A stretch of 64,000 nt of DNA from assembly GCA_030765065.1 (NCBI GenBank), contig CM060975.1, positions 259,727,816-259,791,815 of the forward strand, given 5' to 3'. Positions 46,508 to 57,099 of the stretch are shown here, in pieces. Source of the stretch: Deroplatys truncata (taxonomy: Eukaryota > Arthropoda > Insecta > Mantodea > Mantidae). Below the pieces are notes generated by a model. It was not told the DNA's origin, did not search any database, and saw only the letters and a list, made by a program, of their open reading frames with translations. The first letter of the stretch is position 1. Every line of letters starts with the position of its first letter. The position numbers and the translations under genes were made by a program.

Positions 46508-47439
46508 AAGTTAAGATTATTATTCTAATACAACTAATTTCACCAAACTCACTTAACCCTTCTAGTACCGTGTATGACACTTCCCAATATTAAGCTCATG
46601 ATCTGTGTTTTGGTTTTAGCAAACTTAATTAAGGCATTAAGGGGTTAATGTCTAAATTATAACTTCTAAACAGCCTTTCGCGAATCCTTTAGAAATGAAT
46701 ATGACAGCGTAGATGTTATATCGATTTGTCATATTTTCTCTACGTAATTGTCGTGATTTTTATATTTTTCTCAAGCACTTTCATATATGAACAACATTTT
46801 CTTCATTTTTTTCTCAAAAATAAGAGTTTAATAAGCCCAACTCGTTATGATTTCGAATATTGAAAGTCAATTGCTGTGTTGTTTATCTACAAATATACGA
46901 ACTTTTTTTTAGACTTAATTGGCTTTTTTTCTGGTATAGATCACCATTCTGTGCTCTAAATAACTCCTCCCTCCTAATGGGAGAGCACAGACAGAATTAA
47001 GAAGAGAAAGGAGTAAAGTAAAGGTAATGTTGAGAATTTTAAAATATTGGTTTAGGTTAAAGAGTTTAGATGAGTAAAGGATTTTGAAACGATGTCATAT
47101 CCTAGGAGAACTTAGGTATTCAGCGTAGCTCTTGGATTAGCACAATTAAAATTATTTTGGACAAAAAGCTCTGAGGATGTAGACAATTAAAAGAAAGCAG
47201 ATTTTGGATAGAAATTAAGAACTGATGATACTGAAATTCAGGAAACACTTTGTAGTTCTAAAAGCAACTGCACATTTACAGAAAAGTTAGAAGGAAGAAG
47301 GGCAAATTATATGAAAAGAAGAAGATAAAACGACTAGGGAAGGAGTTTCATGAGCTAGAACAGAGGTGGTAAAGTTGAAAGGTTGAGGGAGAAGAGATTT
47401 AGATAAATTTCCAATACGTGGAATGAAATATAATTATTG
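46508..47439. other. Nothing recognised
   Basis: A purine-rich section at about 46990-47440 has no repeat or coding signal. Confidence 0.35.
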
Positions 47440-48469
47440 ACTTGGGAGATGTTTATTAGCCCCACGTATGGACGCCAATTTGAAGTTGATAATTATTATC
47501 CCCACGCTTTGGGCGTCAATTTGAAGTAGGTTGTATTGAAGGAGTTGTATTATATTTCAACTGTTGGGGAGCCGAACTTGAAGTAGTTTGCAACCGCACG
47601 TATAGTAAACAGTTTCCGGTAGCATTCGCCCTAAATGTACTTTCAGGTGGCCTTTGCCCCAAGTTTAAAAAAAGATTAACTTTCACTGTTTCTTTAAGTA
47701 TTAAATATTTATGTTTGCCTCGGCTGCGTCAGTATTATTATTAGAGACACGTTTCTCTTAGCAGGGTTGTGGTGCAACTCAGAATGTAGGTTTACAAAGA
47801 TTATAAGTTTACTTCACTCCTTTTATTACCGCTTGAAACGATTTAAATAACACTTCACTGATAGAGAGAGAGAGAGAGAGAGAGCTGCGAGATATTTTTA
47901 TTAAATACTTGCACTTTTTAACATGTAAACTTATTTTTTGTCTCACACGAATATGTATTAAATCTCTCGAGGACGCATCTTGCATCCGGTTACAATCACT
48001 GTCTGCAGGCAACTGAACTCTAAATTTGTAAAATTTTCTCCTTTTCAGTTTCTGATTGGCTAATCCTTCTCCAATGGAATACCTTCATTTAACTAAAGCT
48101 CTTTCTGGTTGTTGATTGGCTATTTTATAAACGGTCACTAAAATTACTTTATTGCTTCCAAGAATCAGATTTAGTATTGTTAAACTCTCAAACTGATTAT
48201 TGCCTCTAGGTTACCTCATTCTTACCTCTTTGTTAGCAACTTGTGACCTATTTCTCACAGCTCCTACATTATTAAATTACGTAATACATCCATATAACAT
48301 TATTGAACATGTATACAATAGTATACAATAATATAAACATATATATTGTCTGTAATATACACCTTTTATATATCGTTACATACACATATTGCTTTAAGGT
48401 GGGCTGTTATTGAATTTATATGTTATATAATTAGACTGAAATCATTTAAGTGTTAAAAATACTGCCTCA
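47440..48469 (-). repeat. LTR-like repeat E, copy 3, with leader
   Basis: On the minus strand it begins at 48469 with TGAGGCAGTATTTTTAACAC. It contains TAGGAGCTGTGAGAAATAGG, twin CCAATCA boxes, GCAGCTCTCTCTCTC (a CT array replacing the plain sequence of the other copies) and GACGCAGCCGAGGCAAAC. The leader (47440-47659) follows with TTGGGGCAAAGGCCACC, AATTGACGCCCAAAGCG and AATTGGCGTCCATACGTGGG. The leader motifs resemble primer-binding sites and are repeated. No gag or pol genes follow. Confidence 0.6.
47863..47884. repeat. (AG)n microsatellite inside LTR-like repeat E3
   Basis: About 11 AG units, absent from copies E1 and E2 at the homologous position. Confidence 0.93.
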
Positions 48470-48848
48470 ACTTGCGATTCTTGAATGTGAAGAAAATAAA
48501 ATAGTGAGAGGAAAATTAAGATTGAGGAAATAGACTAACTCATCAATAGTTATAACGGAGAAAATTGTTAAAATTAAAATCAGATAAGGTTACTAAGCAG
48601 ATTGGTAGCTACTATATGATAAATTAATCAACAGAAATGAAGAGATTCTCTGGAAAAAGATAGTGGGATAAATATTCTCTCTATGAATGGCTTCGGTAGC
48701 AAGATAACCGCAGTGTTAAAGCTCAATAGAGTGTCATCAAGTCGCAAGTGTGGGGTACAATATATTCAGTTAATAAGGTAAGATTAGGTTATTGTGACAA
48801 ATGAAACATCGGTTCAACCTTAATGAGTTTATTTATTACGCGAGTCAA

Positions 48849-49015
48849 ATTAAATTGAGCCTAAAATGACCATCTCAAGGTCCGTCAAATAAAACACGAC
48901 TAATGGCATTTACTTTCCCACATAATATGAAGCAACTTTTCTTCAAGACATTTCTTTCTATAACGCTTAGTTTTGGAGATATTGTACAGTCTCAACTTAA
49001 ATGGTCCACCTTGTA
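48849..49015 (-). mobile_element. Half copy of the 1270 MITE
   Basis: AAATTGAGCCTAAAATGACC, GCATTTACTTTCCCACATAA, TTTTGGAGATATTGTACAGT and ATGGTCCACCTTGTA match 1745-1910, with a TA following at 49016. Only one terminus is present. Confidence 0.9.
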
Positions 49016-49017
49016 TA

Positions 49018-49844
49018 GCGAATATGTATGCCCTCGCTCGTCTTTCTCTGCTCTTCTGCAGCTAATTTAGTACTTGAAAATTCCCGAGACACCTTTTGAA
49101 TGTTTTTTTCACTTCAATGTTGGCAAAACGTCGTTTTTTACTGCAGTTTTATAGGCAGCTTGGCTTACAGACATTTAAAGCGCTATACGACATGCTTTCA
49201 AAGGTGGTAAAGCTAAAATAGCTACAAAGAACTAAAGTAGAAGGTTTGTAATGTTTAAGAGTACTAAAATCCATATGTTGGCAATTTTTGGTTTGTTTTC
49301 ATAGATTGGTATCCTTAAACATTTTTATGAATACCATTTGAATAGGCTTGTTTCAAACATGTCACACAAATACTAATATTTCTTTACAAATTTAAAATTT
49401 CAGACATGGAAGGGTACTTCTGCTTTATGTTTATGGAGAAATACTATATAAAATCACGAACTGTCCAGTGATTCTCGAGGTTAACGTGTTAATATAGACA
49501 GATTACGGACACTTTCGGGTTTCTATACTTAATTTCGTTTTCTTCTCAAACAGTAATTCCTGCGCTCTAGTTCGAGGATTGTGAATGATATTTTTTTCAC
49601 ATGGATGGTGCACGGTTAGTAACTAAGTTAAAAAAAATATTAAATTTCAGGTAGAAATTCCAGGCAAAAGTGAATACAGAGTATTTCCCAAAAAGTGCAA
49701 CTGGATATTACCGATGTATGATTCTCTTGGAGGTTTTTCCGTTTGGCAGAGATCAATGAAACAGCGACAAACTTCCACGCCAAAAAGCATCACTGAACAT
49801 TTCATCCATTCATTATCTGTTTACCCTCCTCTTATGTAGGACTT
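49018..49844. other. Nothing recognised
   Basis: No repeat or coding signal supported. Confidence 0.35.
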
Positions 49845-50183
49845 ACACCCCCCAGGACTTACAGGCGGGTGCCTGGGGTCAGAGGCCCGTCGAGAAGCAG
49901 ACACTCATGGATCAGACAGAACATCCAGCATGGGTGATCAGCCCGATGCCTGGTATGGGATGAAGGAAGTAGATGAAACGAAATGTTGGTGAAATGGATG
50001 AAAGGAAAGGTGATGATGGAGCAGTTGGTGGAATGAATGGCGGGGGAAACCGGAGATCCCGGAGAAAACCCGCCCAGACGCCGCTTCGTCCACCACAAAT
50101 CCCACATGCAGGTCCCTGGGATTGAACCCTGTCCGCCTCGGTGGGAGGCGAGCGGTCTAACCACTCAGCCACGGCGCCGCCCG
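49845..50183 (-). repeat. tRNA-headed SINE-like repeat H
   Basis: On the minus strand: GCGCCGTGGCTGAGTGGTTA, GACCGCTCGCCTCCCACCG and GACAGGGTTCAATCCCAGGG. This is a strong tRNA-like head with both polymerase III boxes and a Leu/Ser-like D arm. The body has GGGTTTTCTCCGGGATCTCC and a tail with CCCAGGCACCCGCCTGTAAG. It shares the GGGTTTTCTCCGGG-type core with repeat G. Not a tRNA gene: no matching acceptor 3' half directly follows the T arm. Confidence 0.8.
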
Positions 50184-50264
50184 CTGAACATTTGTTATCT
50201 GAAAAACTAATCTCCAAGATAAGAAGGTTAGTCCAATTTTTGTAGAGGCTTTCACGTGATTTAC

Positions 50265-50450
50265 CATTCACAATGTGTGTGTGTGTGTTCTACAGCATAA
50301 TTCCCAAACGAAGTGTGGGATAAAGCCCATATCATGCGTTAGTCAGACATTTAAGGATAACTACCAACTACAATCTCCTCAGTCAAAACAAACCTTTGCA
50401 TATAAAATATTTCATAATTTTTTATTATCTAAAAATGGCTGATTTTGATG
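50265..50450 (+). repeat. Diverged fragment of family C (interrupted by a SINE)
   Basis: TGTGTGTGTGTGTTCTACAG then CATAATTCCCAAACGAA corresponds to the TG-run and GAACAGCATAACTCAAAAAC of the intact copies, and ATCTAAAAATGGCTGATTTT to TTTTCTCAAAAATGGCTCTA. It is cut off at 50450 by SINE-like repeat G copy 2. Confidence 0.45.
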
Positions 50451-50960
50451 GTCTTTATTCGGGAGGCCCCGGGATCGATCCCCGGCACCGCCTACTCTGC
50501 CCATGGGTTTTTCTTGGTTTCTCCGGGTCGCCAGGCGAATGCTGAGGTGGTTCATCTTATACCACGACTCTCCTTCCTCTCATTTCCTGTACCCATCATC
50601 TTCCTTGTCATCTGTTTCAGGTTGTAGGACTAGACGACAGTGTTCGGCGGGTTGTGGCTAGCGGTGGCTTGCGCTCTGTAAAGGTTTTCTTCCCTGGCGT
50701 TCCTGGCGGCAGTTAGGTCTCTCCTCAGCGTGAGGTTCCGCCTCGGGTACCGTGGATGTTGGTGTCTTGTGGGCAGCGACCATGCGGCATCGGATGCGTT
50801 CTACCTGGAAACGTTAGAGTCTCCGACCATGTCGGTATCCGGATCTGGTTGCCCTTCGGGTCTTTCCCATTATCATTAGGGGTCACGTTGGAAGCACAAT
50901 GGGCTGACTGGCCTGCGTGTGGTGCTCTGCCCCGGTAGCCCCTCCGTGATACGTACCTTT
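50451..50960 (+). repeat. SINE-like repeat G, copy 2
   Basis: The head is reduced to its T-arm half (CCCCGGGATCGATCCCCGG). The core CCCATGGGTTTTTCTTGG, TTTCTCCGGGTCGCCAGGCG, AATGCTGAGGTGGTTCATC and TTATACCACGACTC links it with repeats A and G. It ends near ATACGTACCTTTACC. Confidence 0.75.
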
Positions 50961-51183
50961 ACCTTTTACCCTCTGATGCCTTCTGGAATTTATATAAGTT
51001 ATTATCCATAATACTCGCTTATAGACAAAATTTCGGAATAGAAACCTGTAGAACACACACAAAACATACTGCTTGTGTCAAATAAAATCATTTGTATTCG
51101 CTGCTATACGTTTACATTTTCTCAAATTACTATGTGCATCATACATGGAATATATTTGAAAATGTATATATAACAACTTTGCT

Positions 51184-51193
51184 TTCTTCCTTC

Positions 51194-51276
<83 letters not shown>

Positions 51277-51302
51277 TTCTCTCTCTCTCTCTCTATTTCT
51301 TT
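51184..51302. repeat. (CTTT)n then (CT)n microsatellite
   Basis: About 22 CTTT units followed by about 9 CT units. Confidence 0.96.
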
Positions 51303-51534
51303 CTCATGCGAAACAATATCTATTCGTAATTAAAACAGTAAAGGTTTGTTTTCGTGTAGTGCAAATAAGCAATCCCATAGAGCGTATTTGAAAACATTTC
51401 CTGGCGAGCATTTATTGTGCTTTACGAAAAACTTATTGAAGGATCAATCATAAGTTTGTGAATAGTACAATACATACCGCATATCTTTGAATGTATATTG
51501 GGGAAAGAAAATCCTGAATGTTACCTACCATATT

Positions 51535-52357
51535 CTGATTTTTACTTTCTCTACTGCATACAGTAAGTAGGGGAAGTATTGTATTCCACCCAAAAATTTG
51601 ATACCGAGATTTCACCGGAAATATATGTTTTGATACCCCCTGAATAAAAAAAAGCATTTTTGGAAACATGTCCGTGTGTGTGTCTATGTGTGTCTGTCTG
51701 TGAACAGCATAACTCAGAAACAAACAGTCGGATATAACAGTCGACACGAAGGTTTTCAAGAAAATCCCCCCACCCCAGATTACCATTTACATGGAACATT
51801 TTTCGAAAATTTTAATTTTCTCAAAAACGGCTCTAACGATTTTGATTAAAGTATCATATGTTTAAGATATTTTTATGACAAATGAAACGTATATCTCGAA
51901 TTTTCTGGGAATGTCTCCAAAAGTATTCTTCATGGTGAACGACTTTTGCATAACTGGTAAACCATAAGAGATAGACAACATTTTACTGCACAAAAAATGT
52001 AGATCGGGTTAAAACACACAATTTATGTCATATCATTTTTTTTTGTTGAGTGAGCCATTTTCGAGATATTGCTTGTTATTCCCTTAAATTTTCCAATACT
52101 TATACTTTTTCTCAAATTCGTTATTCATTTTTTATGTCCTGTACATACAAAGAGAATGGAATGCGCCGCATAGCAACCAGATCTTAAAATATTTGACTAT
52201 CGCTTAAATACTACCGTATTCCCCTTGCATCTACAAGAAAATTAGCAATTAGATTAACATCTCGATTAACACGAAGCATATGGAGAATAAGCGTTTGTAA
52301 AAATAGTTTGTACAAGAGTAGAAAAAGTCACGTGAGTGTAGCACATCAGACTTTTTA
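51535..52357 (+). repeat. Unclassified repeat family C, copy 5 (full length)
   Basis: It starts TGATTTTTACTTTCTCTACT and continues CAGTAAGTAGGGGAAGTATT, GATACCGAGATTTCACCGG, GCATTTTTGGAAACATGTCC, GAACAGCATAACTCAGAAAC, GGCTCTAACGATTTTGATT and ATATTTGACTATCGC. It ends GAGTAGAAAAAGTCACGTGA then GCACATCAGACTTTTT. With copy 7 it defines the full unit. Confidence 0.9.
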
Positions 52358-52612
52358 AACCAACATTGTTACTTGTGATTTTCATTTCATTCAGTTTATT
52401 TATTTGTTTTTTCTGTATTTTTACCTTGTTTGTTTTACTTAATCACATATTTATATGTGCTAATTCCGAACGGGATGGCCATAGTTTTTAAAATGTTGTT
52501 TTATACGACGAAGTTTGCAAAAAATTGTGTTTAAATAGATAATGGATTCCTAAAAGATTAATCTTTGTAATAGTAAGTGCTAATTATCACACAAATTTAT
52601 TTTCGATGAAAT

Positions 52613-53416
52613 AATACCCTCTATCTTTATTAGTAGGTATATAAGCTATTCATAATAAAGCTTATTTTTCTATCTACTACATTTTAATCCAAATAAATGT
52701 TTGCAGAAATAGCTGCATTACACATTTCGTTATAGATATAAAGGGAACAGCGATAGTAAAATGTTTAAGAACTGGACACTATACGCTGGCCTTAAAATAC
52801 CATAGTTTCCATGCAATCCCAAGAAACAATTGAATGTTAACAGGACTTTAAGAGAATGACCAACTAATGAACAATTCAAACCATTAATAACCGATATATC
52901 AAAAATGGTTTATGCCACAAAAAACTTATTTGAAATAAATTGTGCGTTTTAAAGAGATCTACCTTTTTTGAGTAGTATGTTTTCCTCTATCGCTTAAAGT
53001 TTACAAGTTATGCAAGATTATACAAAATACCTTCCAAATGAAGAGGACTTCACAAAAAAAATTTAAGCTATATATTTTGTCATGTAAATATCTTTAATAT
53101 AAGGTATTTTAATCAGACCATTTTTTAGATAATGTAAATTTTCAAAAAATGCTCCATGTAAAGGATAGTTGGGTGGGGGGATTTTATTGAAAATCATATC
53201 GATCTCTGAAAGATATTGAACTTAAATACCAATTTTGATACTTATCCGATTTTTCTTTTTTGGGTATTGCTTTTCGTAGTCACACACGTACCTTTTTCAA
53301 AAAAATACATTTTTGGATTCAGGGGCCTCAAAACGTATATTTCCGGTGAAATATGGGCAACAAATTTTTGATGTAGTGCCATACTTCCCCTACTTACGTA
53401 GTAGAGAAAGTAAAAA
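52613..53416 (-). repeat. Unclassified repeat family C, copy 6
   Basis: Reverse order: ACCCTCTATCTTTATTAGTA, TTTGCAGAAATAGCTGCATT, CACATTTCGTTATAGATATA, GCTCCATGTAAAGGATAGTT, TTCCGGTGAAATATGGGC and CTTCCCCTACTTACGTAGTA then GAGAAAGTAAAA. It belongs to the same subtype as copies 1 and 4. Confidence 0.87.
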
Positions 53417-53429
53417 TGTTCTTTTTTAC

Positions 53430-53523
53430 TCAGGGAGCCTCAAAATATATATTTCCGGTGAAATCTCGATATCGAGTTTTTCAGTGGAATACTCTATCTA
53501 CTCTGTACGGGTAGAGAAAGTAA
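53430..53523 (-). repeat. Family C terminal fragment (6b)
   Basis: CAGGGAGCCTCAAAATATAT, TTCCGGTGAAATCTCGATAT and GGGTAGAGAAAGTAAA repeat the last ~95 bases of copy 6 in tandem. Confidence 0.82.
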
Positions 53524-53607
53524 ACACGAATTCTTATTGTAAGCAATGTCCACTCTGCTCAACCATGGGAGTAAAGTGAATAATCTGCATTCTCTCATGA
53601 AACTCTT

Positions 53608-54460
53608 GATTTTTACTTTTTCTACTACGTATAGTAAGTAGGGGAAGTATTGCATTCCACCCAAAAATTCGATACCGAGATTTCACCGGAAATACATGTT
53701 TTGAGACCCCCTGAATCCAAAAAAAGCATTTTTGGAAACATGTCTGTGTGTGTGTCTGTGTGTCTGTGAACAGCATAACTCAAAAACGAACAGTCGGATA
53801 AACACCAAATTTGGTATTTAGGTTCAGTATCTTCCAGAGATGCGACACGAAGGTTTTCAAGAACCACCCCAGAGTACCCTTTACATGGAAGATTTTTCGA
53901 AAATTTTAATTTTCTCAAAAATGGTTCTAACGATTTTGATTAAAATATCATATGTTTAAGATAATGTCAAGAGAAATGAAATGTATATCTCGAATTTTCT
54001 GGCAATGTCTCCAAAAGTATTCTTCATTGTGAACGACTTTTGCATAACTGGTAAACCATAAGAGATAGACAAAATTTTACTACACAAAAAATGTAGATCG
54101 CGTTAAAATACACAATTTATGTCATATACATTTCTTTTGTTGAGTGAACCATTTTCGAGATATTGCTTGTTATTCCCTTAAATTTTATAATACTTATACT
54201 TTTTCTCAAATTCGTTATTCATTTTTTTATGTCCTGGACATGCAAAGAGAATGGAATGCGCCACATAGCAGCCAACGTTAAAATATTTGACTATCGCTTA
54301 AAACCTACCATATTCCCCTTGCATCTGCAAGAAAATTACCAATAAGATTGACATCTCGATATCTCGATTAACATGAAGTATATGGAGAATAGGCGTTTGT
54401 AAAAATAGATTGTACAAGAGTAGAGAAAGTCATGTGAGTGTAACACATCAGATTTTTTTT
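53608..54460 (+). repeat. Unclassified repeat family C, copy 7 (full length)
   Basis: TGATTTTTACTTTTTCTACT to GAGTAGAGAAAGTCATGTGA then AACACATCAGATTTTTTT. It is nearly identical in order and length to copy 5 and shares its subtype-specific tail (TTCCCCTTGCATCTGCAAGA). Confidence 0.9.
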
Positions 54461-54962
54461 GTAGGGGCGGCCCTACACCCGCCGCCCCCGGTGACGATCA
54501 TCCTCAGAGGCTACACCGTCTCCCCATGCTGTTAGTATCTAACATGCAGCTAGGGGGGTACTTTGTTAGTAGTGACGTGCTGGTGCGTGTAGGAAGAAGT
54601 GTGTTATATAATCGGGTTCCGCGGCAGCACCCCGGTTAGTAACGTTTAACTACTCATGCGAGCATGCAGTGCATGCAAGCGTGCCATGAAGTGATGGCGA
54701 GCCCTGACTGACCCTAGGTGGTTAGTACTGGTTAGGTTAGGGTGGCAATGATAGGAATGCGTTAAAGAGCTTCGGCTTAAAAGCTAAATGGGATGGCGCG
54801 GGTGTTAACATCATGCAGGTGATCGAAGTGAGACGTGTGGCGGGGTTTTACCTTTGGTTACCGTGATGCTGCTACAGTGTTGTTGTCGTGGTGGATGGCT
54901 TATAGGTGGTTCCTTTATGGGCTGACGCAGTGGCAGGGCCTCGATAAGACTGGGCTGTTACA
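54461..54962 (+). other. GC-richer block, possible solo LTR
   Basis: It begins TGTAGGGGCGGCCCTACACC, a small palindrome, directly after the end of family C copy 7, and a possible end is GGGCTGTTACA. TG...CA ends and about 500 bases fit an LTR, and GTGTTATATAATCGG could be a TATA box. No direct target duplication, second copy or retroelement genes were found, so the call is tentative. Confidence 0.3.
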
Positions 54963-55052
54963 TATGACGTTGAAGCATCTAAAAATGTAAGGCAGTATTT
55001 ACAGCAGTTTTCGTTTCGTTATTAATATTGATTATATCTTAATATATCGAAA

Positions 55053-55055
<3 letters not shown>

Positions 55056-55097
<42 letters not shown>
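55056..55097. repeat. (GT)n microsatellite
   Basis: About 21 GT units. Confidence 0.97.
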
Positions 55098-55099
<2 letters not shown>

Positions 55100-55991
55100 G
55101 TTTCTACACCGTTGCACCGATTTCGACAAACTTGGTTCACCTAACCTTTGGTACAAGGCGAAAATTACTGTCTAGCTCAGAATTCGAAGTTCTGCCCCAT
55201 TTCACACGTTCAATTATTTAATTTTATGTGATACCTACAAAAGTTCGCAAGACCATCTAGAACTTCCTCGTTGATAATCATAATGAACATTGCCAACATA
55301 AGAGTAATAATAACTTAGGGTTTACTTCCTCGCAAAATAACAAAGGAAAGCGTGTTCACATATTATTCGCTGATCTCCTCTCTGACATTGATCATGCGGT
55401 AATAACACAAATACTTAAGTAATTACAACAGCTATGTCACCTATGTCTATGCTTGCACAAGTGTAAAAGCGCTAGAATTCCTTGGTTGAAAAATTAGTAA
55501 AATTCGAACTGCATATTATTAGCCTGTGATAACACCAACGGCTTCAAACCAGACAAAATATCACCTATTCTTCTTTATCTTCGTATGATTATTTACGGTG
55601 TATTGATATAAAATAATACGTAAACACTCAACATAATCGCACTGACTATAAAGTCTCCATGCTACTCAAATATTGCTAACAAAAGTGTCATAAACAAATC
55701 GAAGTTAATATCTATACATTCTGCAATCATATTTTGATGTTAGGATATTCACTGTAGTTTCTCCTTTTTCTACTTTCTCTCCTTTGGATGTTAATTTTGG
55801 CCTTTCCTTTTTTTATAACTTTATTTAATGTCGCCTAACTACACAGGGTTTATAGCGACAACATAGACACAATATGAAATGTTAAAAAAATGGATTACTA
55901 TAGTCCTACATAACAGTAATAAATATAGTTAAGTTGTAACAATATTTCTACACTAACAATAGTAACTGTTTTGCAGTGTTTATTAACAAAA
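55098..55991. other. Nothing recognised
   Basis: No repeat or coding signal supported. Confidence 0.35.
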
Positions 55992-56335
55992 CTGTCTGGG
56001 AAACAACTTGAGTCAATTGGAGAATTCAATGTCCCACCGGCATGTTGTCATAGCAGCTCAATGGTTAGAGCAGCCGCACGGAGAGTGGGAAAACCGTGTT
56101 CAAATCCCGGCTTAAAAACCCCACTGAAGTATTTGCGATAGGTCGCCTCTGAGATTGTCATCTCAGAGTGAGATGCATTGGTGGTCTGTCTGGGAAACAA
56201 CTTGAGTCATTGGGGAAATTCAATGTCCCACCGGCATGTTGCCACAGTAGTTCAATCGTTAGAGGAACCGCATGGAGAGCGGAAGATCCATGTTCAAATC
56301 CCGGCCGTGGCATTGAATTTTTCAGTTGAATCTAT
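55992..56335 (+). repeat. Tandem tRNA-headed repeat F, two copies, 194-bp period
   Basis: CTGTCTGGGAAACAACTTGA begins at 55992 and again at 56186. Each unit contains ATGTCCCACCGGCATGTTG, an A-box-like AGCTCAATGGTTAGAGCAGC (AGTTCAATCGTTAGAGGAAC in the second) and the B box GTGTTCAAATCCCGGC (ATGTTCAAATCCCGGC). It looks like a tandemly duplicated SINE or tRNA-derived unit. The second unit is diverged and ends early. Confidence 0.8.
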
Positions 56336-56389
56336 ATTAAAAACTGTTACAAAACAAAACTGTTTATAATACAGACTTACAAGAACTTA

Positions 56390-57014
56390 AATAATGTTGA
56401 TAATTTGGTCGGTTCGTCCATGCTGCCTGAAGATTTGAAGGAATTTAGTGGCTGATACTGTATTTGGAATAGTGGACGCATTCCGTTAATATATGTTTGA
56501 CCGTCAGTCTTCTGTTACAGTGCTCACAAAATGGAGGTTCTTCTCTGATAAACACATAATCATGTGTTAATTTAGTGTGGCCAATTATTAATCTGGAGAG
56601 TAGCACTTGCAGCTGGCTGAGAATTTTGTATATTCTTGTAAACGATGTGTTAAGTTTTACTTCATGTAGTTTGTTAATGCAATTGCTTTCAAACCAGTTG
56701 TATATGTACTGTTGTAGCAGCTTCTTCTTAATATATAGTACAGCATCGTAATGCGGAATAGGAATAGGGGGATAAACTGATGGTTGTTTCGTTGCTTGTT
56801 TTGCAGCATCATCTGCTCTTTTATTCCTCTCTGTCCCTTGATGAGAAGGTATCCACATTAAAGTTACTTGTTTATTTTCAAGCACAATTTTGTTGTTTAA
56901 GTTTTGAATTGCACTAGTCCGTAGATTATCTGACGACATATTTTGAGGGGAAATTAAAGCACTGTAGGAATTTGCGTAAATTATATGTTTTCCGTTAGGT
57001 TTAATTGCTTCCAT
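56390..57014 (-). pseudogene. LINE fragment: RNase H and C-terminal domain
   Basis: The frame 56445-57014 gives IIYANSYSALIS, VTLMWIPSHQGTERNKRADD and AAKQATKQPS: an RNase H domain in which the first catalytic Asp (YTDS in the family) is Asn and the ExAD Glu is Lys. It continues to LLSRLIIGHTKLTHDYVFIR and CEHCNRRLTVKHILTEC, the C-terminal CCHC-like motif of I/Jockey-type elements. Reverse transcriptase is absent. A related tail lies at 57100-57392 in the opposite direction. Confidence 0.85.
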
Positions 57015-57099
57015 AGTGTTTTGAAAGAATTCCTTTCTTTTGTTTTGTCTTTCTTGGTTTTCTTAGTAGCGTAATATGTGTTGGTTATTAAGAATAAAC

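Noticed and set aside
51092..51391. Hydrophobic frame rich in Leu, Ser and Phe
   Set aside because: It is the translation of the CTTT/CT microsatellite.
10162..53918. Recurring small proteins encoded opposite the family C repeats (for example at 10403-10597, 53534-53776, 53625-53918)
   Set aside because: Their similarity follows from nucleotide identity of the repeat. Frames shift between copies and no copy keeps a common start and stop.
54728..54745. Telomere-like TTAGG units (GGTTAGGTTAGGG)
   Set aside because: Only two units occur within unrelated sequence, which is expected by chance and is no evidence of a telomere.
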